NCBI GenBank assembly: GCA_000980735.1 | Contig: LBFQ01000054.1 | Coordinates: forward strand, 1-11,328 | Direction of reading: 5' to 3' | DNA length: 11,328 bases | Origin: Candidatus Caldipriscus sp. T1.2 | Lineage (GTDB): Bacteria > Hydrothermota > Hydrothermia > LBFQ01 | The notes under the pieces: generated by a model | Database searches by the model: none | The model's input: only the letters and a program-made list of their open reading frames with translations | Told to the model about the DNA's origin: nothing | Position numbers and translations under genes: made by a program | In this document: piece by piece, positions 6,671 to 11,328 of the stretch | Position numbering within the stretch: position 1 is the stretch's first letter | Layout: each line of letters opens with the position of its first letter

Positions 6671-8551
6671 TTACGTGTTCTCGTATATTATTCCCCCTAT
6701 GGATGCTATGTGGAAATTTATCCTCTCCAAATCCGAAAGTATATCCAAATAAACCTCCCCAGAGGTGAGCTTCTCCACGTCAAACCCCCTTGAATAAAAT
6801 TCCCTTTTTAGCTCTTCCAAAAGGGACTTAACCTCATCCTTCCTGTTGTGGAGATTTCTGGCACTTTCTTTTTCCCAGCTTGAAAGCACAACCATCGCGT
6901 CCGCAAATGTCTTAAGTACCTCCCTATGGAAGCTTAGTATCCCGTTTATCTCTTCCTCCGACAGGTTTATACCTTCCTTGTACATCTTCTCCGCGAGCCT
7001 CCCTATGGACTTTGACATTATATCCCCCGAGTTCTCTATCTCTTCCATGATATACGCTAAAGCGATGAGCTTGTTTGCGGTGTTTTGTTGTACGAAACCT
7101 TCGTTTAACCTTCCCAAAAGGGCATTAACCTTTGTTTCAATTTCGTCTATTTCGTCATCCATCTTTTGGAAATTGTATATCCTTGATGGGGACTTTGACC
7201 TTATTACGTCTGGAATTTCTTGGAACATAATAATCGCCTTGTTTAGGGCATCAGATACGAGCTTTTCCATATATACGGTCGCTATATCCGGATCGTCAAT
7301 GAACATCTCAGAGAGGCCCTTAACTTTCCCGTTTTCACTTCTTTCCCAAAGGGGTTTAAGGTAAGATATGGGTATAACCGCCATTGCGAAAAGGATGTTG
7401 TAATATACGTGCGCCAAGGCTATATTTGCACTTAAGTTATTGCTCCAGATGGGCAGGAATTTGGAAAAAGGTATTGTGAAAAGTAAGATTAATGAAAAGA
7501 GAAACCTACCCAAAAGGTTTGTAATGGCTACTTTCCTCGCATTTCCGGATAGGCTGGAGGATGCCAAAACGGCCGTAAAGGCGGTACCGACGTTTGCGCC
7601 GAGGACCATTGCAAGGGCGCCCTCAAAACTCAGTATTCCCGCGTAAGCCAAGGAGATCCCCATTCCCAAGGTTAAAGCGGAAGAGTGTATAAGGGCGGAA
7701 AAAAGTAGGGAAAAGATCAAAGTAAGGCTCGGGCTGTTGAATATTGAGGATAGCATATTGAAAAAGGTTGGAATCTCCGAAAGTTTGGAAAATACCTCCC
7801 CCATATACCATATCCCAAAGAATGCCAAACCAAACCCAAAAATCGCCCTACCGTAATGCCCGTAAGATCTTAAAATCTTCTCAATTATAAACCCCAAGAG
7901 GATCAAAATTATTGAAACTTGACCAATGCCCAAAGATAAAATTCCCACGGTCAAGGTCGTCCCTATCCCCGCCCCCGCATTGGTCACGATCGCCGCGCTT
8001 GGAGATATCATCCCCAAGTCCACTAAGGAAACCACCATAACCGTCACCGCGGTTGAAGACTGAAAACCCATCGCCCCTATTATCCCACCCAATAGCGCCA
8101 AAAACCTATTTGATGATAGCCTGTTTATAGCCTTCCTCGTCCATCCCCCCACCGCCCTCATGATCCCCGTTGAGCCTCTATCAAGCCCGAAGATAAAGAG
8201 AACAAAACCCAAAAGGAATTCTAAAAATAAGAAAAACCAGAAATCCTTCCTTAAAGCCTTCAATTGGAATATTACCGAGCCCTCTTCCGTCCTCGCCAAA
8301 ACATTTATGTCCCCTTCCTTCTTGGGAATTGGTGGATAAAATATCGCGTAATTTCCCGAACTTAATACCTTCCTTGAAAACACCGTATCACCGAAGTATA
8401 TAAACTCAACCTCACAGTTTGGCAATGTCTTAACCCTAAGGGGTTTAAAAGGTTTTCCCAATTCCACCACCTGCTTATCCCCGGAAAGGTCTATCTTATA
8501 AAGGGAATCATATACTCTATCTATTGGGCAGGAAATCAATATACCAAGCAA
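6671..8551 (-). CDS. Na/Pi-cotransporter family protein with N-terminal domain and PhoU-like C-terminal domain
   Basis: A 626-residue membrane protein of the NptA/YjbB-like sodium-phosphate cotransporter family, expected to move phosphate across the cytoplasmic membrane. Order of parts: hydrophobic start LLGILISC (1-8, lipobox-like LISC); a beta-rich extension (about 9-100) with GDKQVVELGKPF, like the N-terminal Ig-like domain of some family members; first membrane helix (103-123); repeat 1 with GFQSSTAV (162-169) and GAGIGTT (193-199); repeat 2 with LIHSSALT (287-294) and GANVGTA (318-324); and a soluble helical PhoU-like region (about 420-626). Oddities: repeat 2 has His where Gln is usual in QSS, and repeat 1 lacks the Asn of GANxGT. 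The start is TTG at 8551, overlapping the methyltransferase gene by 16 nt, with AAGGGGG 5 nt upstream. Solute and coupling ion are inferred from the family; no phosphate-regulon genes are nearby. Confidence 0.88.
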   Translation of the reverse strand: MLGILISCPIDRVYDSLYKIDLSGDKQVVELGKPFKPLRVKTLPNCEVEFIYFGDTVFSRKVLSSGNYAIFYPPIPKKEGDINVLARTEEGSVIFQLKALRKDFWFFLFLEFLLGFVLFIFGLDRGSTGIMRAVGGWTRKAINRLSSNRFLALLGGIIGAMGFQSSTAVTVMVVSLVDLGMISPSAAIVTNAGAGIGTTLTVGILSLGIGQVSIILILLGFIIEKILRSYGHYGRAIFGFGLAFFGIWYMGEVFSKLSEIPTFFNMLSSIFNSPSLTLIFSLLFSALIHSSALTLGMGISLAYAGILSFEGALAMVLGANVGTAFTAVLASSSLSGNARKVAITNLLGRFLFSLILLFTIPFSKFLPIWSNNLSANIALAHVYYNILFAMAVIPISYLKPLWERSENGKVKGLSEMFIDDPDIATVYMEKLVSDALNKAIIMFQEIPDVIRSKSPSRIYNFQKMDDEIDEIETKVNALLGRLNEGFVQQNTANKLIALAYIMEEIENSGDIMSKSIGRLAEKMYKEGINLSEEEINGILSFHREVLKTFADAMVVLSSWEKESARNLHNRKDEVKSLLEELKREFYSRGFDVEKLTSGEVYLDILSDLERINFHIASIGGIIYENT

Positions 8552-9678
8552 GCTAACCCCCTTAAATACTCTGCTTCTTTAAAATAAACGGGTACAGGGT
8601 GATCGGGGGATTGGTATAGCCTATAAAGGATTTTCACCTCCCTAAATAGCCTCTTTGCGGTTTTACTTAAAACCTCCTCAAGGTGGGAGTAATCTATGTG
8701 GTGGGAACAGGAGAAAACCGCAAGGATACCCCCTTTCCTTATTAACCTCAGCGCCCTATCAAAAAGCCTGGTGTATCCCTTCATTGCGCCCGAGATATCT
8801 TTACTCTTTGCAAAAGCAGGGGGATCAAGGATAATCCCATCGAAGGAATCGTTGGATAATATGAAGGTATCCAGTATATCGAAGACGTTACCCGCTATCG
8901 TTTCCGCACCCTTAAAACCGTTGAGCTTAAGGTTTTCCTTCAATATCGATAGTGCCTCTTCATCTTCATCCACCGCCAAAACCCTCTTTACACCCCTTGC
9001 AAGAAGGTTTAAGGTAAAACCCCCGGTATAAGAAAATGCATCCAAAACCCTTTCCCTGTTCTCCATAAGGCTTGAAACGATCTTCCAATTTATCCTCTGA
9101 TCCAGGTAAAGTCCCGTTTTCTGCCCCCCTATCGGAAATATCATTTTTATCCCATCAATTTCAACCACGAGGTTTTTAACATTTCCAAAATGGAAACCCT
9201 TAAAGGGTTCAAGGTTTTCCTGCCTCCTCGCATAACTATCGCTCTTCTCATAAAGGAATTCATACCCCGCCATCCTGAAACCTTCCACTATCTCCCTTTT
9301 GAGTTTTTCCGCACCGTAAGATGAGATCTGTATAACAACCCCTTTACCGTAGAAGTCCGCTATTATGCCGGGCATATTATCGCTTTCCGCAAAGAATAGC
9401 CTATAAGCCCCCTTCAACTTCAAGACGTTTTCCCTAAAATTAACGCTTTCCATTATCCTTTTATAAACCAATCCAGCGTTGAATTCCTCCTTTTCCCTGC
9501 TGTAAAACCTTAAAGCTAACTTCCCTTCGGGATTGTAAAAGGCGCACCCCAAAAACTTCCCATTTACATAAACCTCCGCGCTTACCCCTTGATTTTCAAC
9601 GGACTTTATCCTGTCCCTGAATATCCAAGGATGCTGACCATAATCCGATATCTTCCCCTTTAAGTTTATCCTGTTCAT
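8536..9678 (-). CDS. rlmI: Class I SAM-dependent 23S rRNA methyltransferase, RlmI type
   Basis: RlmI makes 5-methylcytosine in 23S rRNA (C1962 in E. coli). From the chosen ATG the protein has 380 residues, close to the E. coli enzyme. The N-terminal part is a PUA-like RNA-binding region (HPWIFRDRI near the start), then a linker with MPGIIADFYG. The Rossmann methyltransferase domain shows GQKTGLYLDQR, DAFSYTGGF (SAM-binding loop), AVDEDEEAL, the motif IV DPPAFAK and SCSHH containing the likely catalytic Cys (residue 324). I chose ATG at 9678 because it forms an ATGA overlap with the GH1 stop and gives the family's MNRI-like N-terminus. A TTG four codons upstream (9690) has AAGGA before it and would give 384 residues. 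rRNA modification fits its co-direction with der. The exact target is inferred from orthology; a related paralogue with another target is possible. Confidence 0.88.
   Translation of the reverse strand: MNRINLKGKISDYGQHPWIFRDRIKSVENQGVSAEVYVNGKFLGCAFYNPEGKLALRFYSREKEEFNAGLVYKRIMESVNFRENVLKLKGAYRLFFAESDNMPGIIADFYGKGVVIQISSYGAEKLKREIVEGFRMAGYEFLYEKSDSYARRQENLEPFKGFHFGNVKNLVVEIDGIKMIFPIGGQKTGLYLDQRINWKIVSSLMENRERVLDAFSYTGGFTLNLLARGVKRVLAVDEDEEALSILKENLKLNGFKGAETIAGNVFDILDTFILSNDSFDGIILDPPAFAKSKDISGAMKGYTRLFDRALRLIRKGGILAVFSCSHHIDYSHLEEVLSKTAKRLFREVKILYRLYQSPDHPVPVYFKEAEYLRGLACLVY
8557..8563 (-). promoter_or_regulatory. Shine-Dalgarno (AAGGGGG) supporting the TTG start of the Na/Pi transporter
   Basis: AAGGGGG lies 5 nt before TTG at 8551, within the 3' end of the methyltransferase gene. 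In this frame no ATG or GTG occurs between an upstream in-frame TAA (about 8580) and the TTG, so the ribosome binding site and TTG together define the start. A second TTG four codons later is a weaker alternative. Confidence 0.55.
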
Positions 9679-10838
9679 GCCAGATCCCAAAGTTTCCTTA
9701 AATTTATATTACCCTTCCTTTCCCTGAACCTCGTGAATAGCCCAAAATATGCGTTGTACCCTTCCTTCCACTCGTAGTTATCCATCAAGGACCAGTAGAA
9801 GTATCCCAAAACCCTAAATCCCTCCTTAATAGCCTCCTTTATCCACTTAAAATGCTCCAATATGAACCTTTCCCTCTCCCTTTCGTCCTTCGTGGTTATC
9901 CCATTCTCCGTTATTACCACTTCCCTGCCCAAATTATACCTCTTTATAACTTCGTATATCCCCCTCGGATAAACTTCCCAATTTAGAGAGTTCCTCCAAA
10001 GACCATCAATATAAACATCCTCACCGAAGATATTTTTAAGGGAAAATCTTACCGTATCCGCGGTGTAGTAGTTTATACCAACAAAATCCGCCCTTGCTCC
10101 CAAGCTCTCCATAAAACCCGAAGGGGGAGGTAAAACCCCATAAACGTCCGAGTATATAGGAAGGAAATTGAACAAATATTCCCTAAGGGCTGTGGGGATT
10201 TTCCCGAGCTTACCAAAGGGCCTAAAGATCCTAACGTGGTGCGCCATCCCAACCTTGGAGTATTTAATATTTTCTTTAAGAACCCTATATGCCCTACCCG
10301 ATGCCTTAAGCATATTCCTCATCACTATGATCGCCTTAAATATGGACTTCTCCATAGGGGGCCAAACCCCTGCAACGAAGGAATTGTAAGCGTATACGTT
10401 CGGCTCGTTGATGGTTATCCAAAACTTCACTTTTATAAACCTGCTTACAAAGTCCGTATAACGCTCAAAGTAATAAACGCTCTTTTTGTTCGCCCATCCC
10501 CCCATCTTATAAAACCATATCGGGTTTGTGAAATGGTGCAATGTTATGAAGGGTTCTATCCCGTTTTTTATCAAGAGATCTATAAACTTCCTATACCTAT
10601 CCAATGCCTTTATGTTGAAGATACCCTCCTCCGGTTCTATCCTACTCCACTCTATGCCGAACCTGTACGCGTTCGCCCCTATAACCTTCAAAAGCTTTAT
10701 ATCCTCCTCCATCCTCTCCCAACTTCTGCAGGCGTTCCCCACCTTGGGAACCAAACCTTTTTCCTCAAATAACGTCCAGTCGTTCTTGGTATTCCCCTCT
10801 ATCTGATGAGGACTTGTCGCGCTTCCTATGTACTTCAA
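9675..10838 (-). CDS. Family 1 glycoside hydrolase (beta-glucosidase/beta-galactosidase-like)
   Basis: Retaining beta-glycosidase, probably hydrolysing cello-oligosaccharides or related beta-linked glucosides or galactosides in the cytoplasm; no signal peptide is seen. From the TTG start the protein has 387 residues, short for GH1 (usually about 440-480) but with all core elements: SATSPHQIEG (substrate Gln, 6-15), HHFTNP (101-106), acid/base Glu145 in TINEPN, NYY (256-258), nucleophile Glu311 in ITENGI, and YWSLMDNYEWKEG (348-360), where DNFEW is more common. I chose TTG at 10838, which overlaps the der stop as TTGA with AAGG upstream and gives the normal GH1 N-terminus. An ATG at 10892 would add 18 residues that lie entirely within der and look unlike the family. 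The overlap suggests coupling to der although the functions are unrelated. Substrate specificity cannot be read from sequence. Confidence 0.9.
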   Translation of the reverse strand: MKYIGSATSPHQIEGNTKNDWTLFEEKGLVPKVGNACRSWERMEEDIKLLKVIGANAYRFGIEWSRIEPEEGIFNIKALDRYRKFIDLLIKNGIEPFITLHHFTNPIWFYKMGGWANKKSVYYFERYTDFVSRFIKVKFWITINEPNVYAYNSFVAGVWPPMEKSIFKAIIVMRNMLKASGRAYRVLKENIKYSKVGMAHHVRIFRPFGKLGKIPTALREYLFNFLPIYSDVYGVLPPPSGFMESLGARADFVGINYYTADTVRFSLKNIFGEDVYIDGLWRNSLNWEVYPRGIYEVIKRYNLGREVVITENGITTKDERERERFILEHFKWIKEAIKEGFRVLGYFYWSLMDNYEWKEGYNAYFGLFTRFRERKGNINLRKLWDLA

Positions 10839-11328
10839 ATCTTTGACCTTATTTTCACTTCGAACTTTATCGGAGCCGCGAAGAACCCCCATCTCTCCCT
10901 CAAAGCCTTCTCTATGTACCTAAGATAAAAATCCGGTATAGGTCCGGAGGATTCTATCGTGAAGGTAGGAGGAAGATTTCTTGCCTGGTAGAAGGAATAT
11001 ATCTTCGCTGGGGGTAAGTTTGCTGACATAAGCTCCTCTATGAGTTCCTTGGCATCCTTCTTTGAGATCCTCTTAAACAAACCTCCCCTCGCTCCCTTCA
11101 AAACGCTCCTTAAATAGTCCATACCCTCGCCCGTTAAGGCCGAAACCGGAACCTTCGGCGCCCAATCCACCATCTCAAGCTCGCGGGTAACTTGCGCGAA
11201 AAGCTCCTTCCTCTGTTTTGGAGATAACAAATCTATTTTATTTATCGCTATCACAAGGCCCCTACCCTCATCCACCACGAGTTTTATTATCTTTTTGTCA
11301 AGGTGATGGACACCAACGCTCGCGTCTA
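10835..11328 (-). CDS. der: Ribosome-associated GTPase Der (EngA), C-terminal part (truncated by window edge)
   Basis: Tandem-GTPase essential for late 50S subunit assembly. The window holds 163 C-terminal residues. They run from the switch region of the second G domain (DASVGVHHLDKK) through the G4 motif NKID (29-32 of the visible part) and the G5 SAL with TGEGMDYL (62-71), then the Der-specific KH-like domain containing LPPAKIYSFYQARNLPPTF and a final FFAAPIKFEVKIRSK. The first G domain and the P-loop of the second are outside the window. The reading frame is open to the right edge. Its stop overlaps the TTG start of the GH1 gene. The KH-like tail, absent from most small GTPases such as Era or TrmE second domains, supports Der. 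Confidence 0.9.
   Translation of the reverse strand, partial: DASVGVHHLDKKIIKLVVDEGRGLVIAINKIDLLSPKQRKELFAQVTRELEMVDWAPKVPVSALTGEGMDYLRSVLKGARGGLFKRISKKDAKELIEELMSANLPPAKIYSFYQARNLPPTFTIESSGPIPDFYLRYIEKALRERWGFFAAPIKFEVKIRSKI

Noticed and set aside
6846..7364. Plus-strand open frame of 172 codons opposite the PhoU-like part of the Na/Pi gene
   Set aside because: The Ser/Phe/Ile-rich product reads as the complement of a Lys/Glu/Leu-rich helical region, with no independent coding evidence.
9678..9690. Alternative RlmI start at TTG 9690
   Set aside because: It adds only four residues with no family support; the ATG in an ATGA overlap with the GH1 stop is preferred, although an AAGGA upstream of the TTG keeps it possible.
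10236..10772. Plus-strand open frame of 178 codons inside the GH1 gene
   Set aside because: It lies wholly opposite conserved GH1 coding sequence, resembles no family and is best explained as a shadow of the real gene.
4958..10838. Sugar-utilisation locus linking the GH1 enzyme with the MalG permease
   Set aside because: The two genes are separated by three unrelated genes, and no binding protein, second permease, ATPase or regulator is present, so no functional locus can be claimed.
10838..10892. Longer GH1 N-terminus starting at ATG 10892
   Set aside because: The extra 18 residues lie entirely within the conserved KH-like end of der and do not resemble any GH1 N-terminus; TTG at 10838 in a TTGA overlap fits better.

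Overview
The window is a gene-dense, roughly 45% GC stretch of a bacterial chromosome. It encodes ten proteins, eight complete and two cut by the window edges. Nine are on the minus strand and one is on the plus strand. Bacterial identity is supported by Der, RadC, Hsp33, RlmI and a bacterial-style IleRS. A thermophile is suggested by very compact packing, heavy use of AGG/AGA and ATA codons, Lys/Glu/Ile-rich proteins, a Thermus-like P5C dehydrogenase and a 2-oxoacid:ferredoxin oxidoreductase beta subunit resembling crenarchaeal forms. I cannot place the phylum; a deep-branching thermophilic lineage would fit, but that is inference.

Right to left (the direction of minus-strand transcription), 11328 to 3545 is one co-directional run: the 3' part of der (GTPase, ribosome assembly), a GH1 beta-glycosidase, an RlmI-type 23S rRNA methyltransferase, a Na/Pi-cotransporter-family membrane protein with an N-terminal domain and a PhoU-like tail, a 2-oxoacid:ferredoxin oxidoreductase beta subunit, one MalG-type ABC sugar permease, a RadC-family protein and the Hsp33 chaperone. 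Junctions overlap by a few bases or have gaps of at most 25 nt. Three genes start at TTG codons inside the end of the preceding gene. The mix of functions looks like a patchwork operon, not a single pathway.

At 3077-3538 a small SRPBCC-domain gene lies on the plus strand, convergent with hsp33 across only 6 nt. It is divergent, across an 84-nt intergenic region, from a second minus-strand unit: delta-1-pyrroline-5-carboxylate dehydrogenase followed 2 nt later by ileS, which runs off the left edge. That 84-nt region is the longest non-coding stretch; no stretch exceeds 300 bases.

The most informative pattern is in the starts. The two divergent genes and the ferredoxin oxidoreductase gene lack Shine-Dalgarno sequences and instead have a -10-like hexamer (TATAAT or TAGAAT) 8 or 14 nt before the ATG, consistent with leaderless or near-leaderless transcripts. 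Most genes deeper in the runs have recognisable ribosome binding sites or stop-start overlaps.

I see no RNA genes, CRISPR, insertion sequences, phage genes or long repeats. The content is mostly housekeeping and metabolism. I found no convincing undescribed multi-gene system; the points worth checking are orphan subunits, atypical motifs and the start-site architecture.
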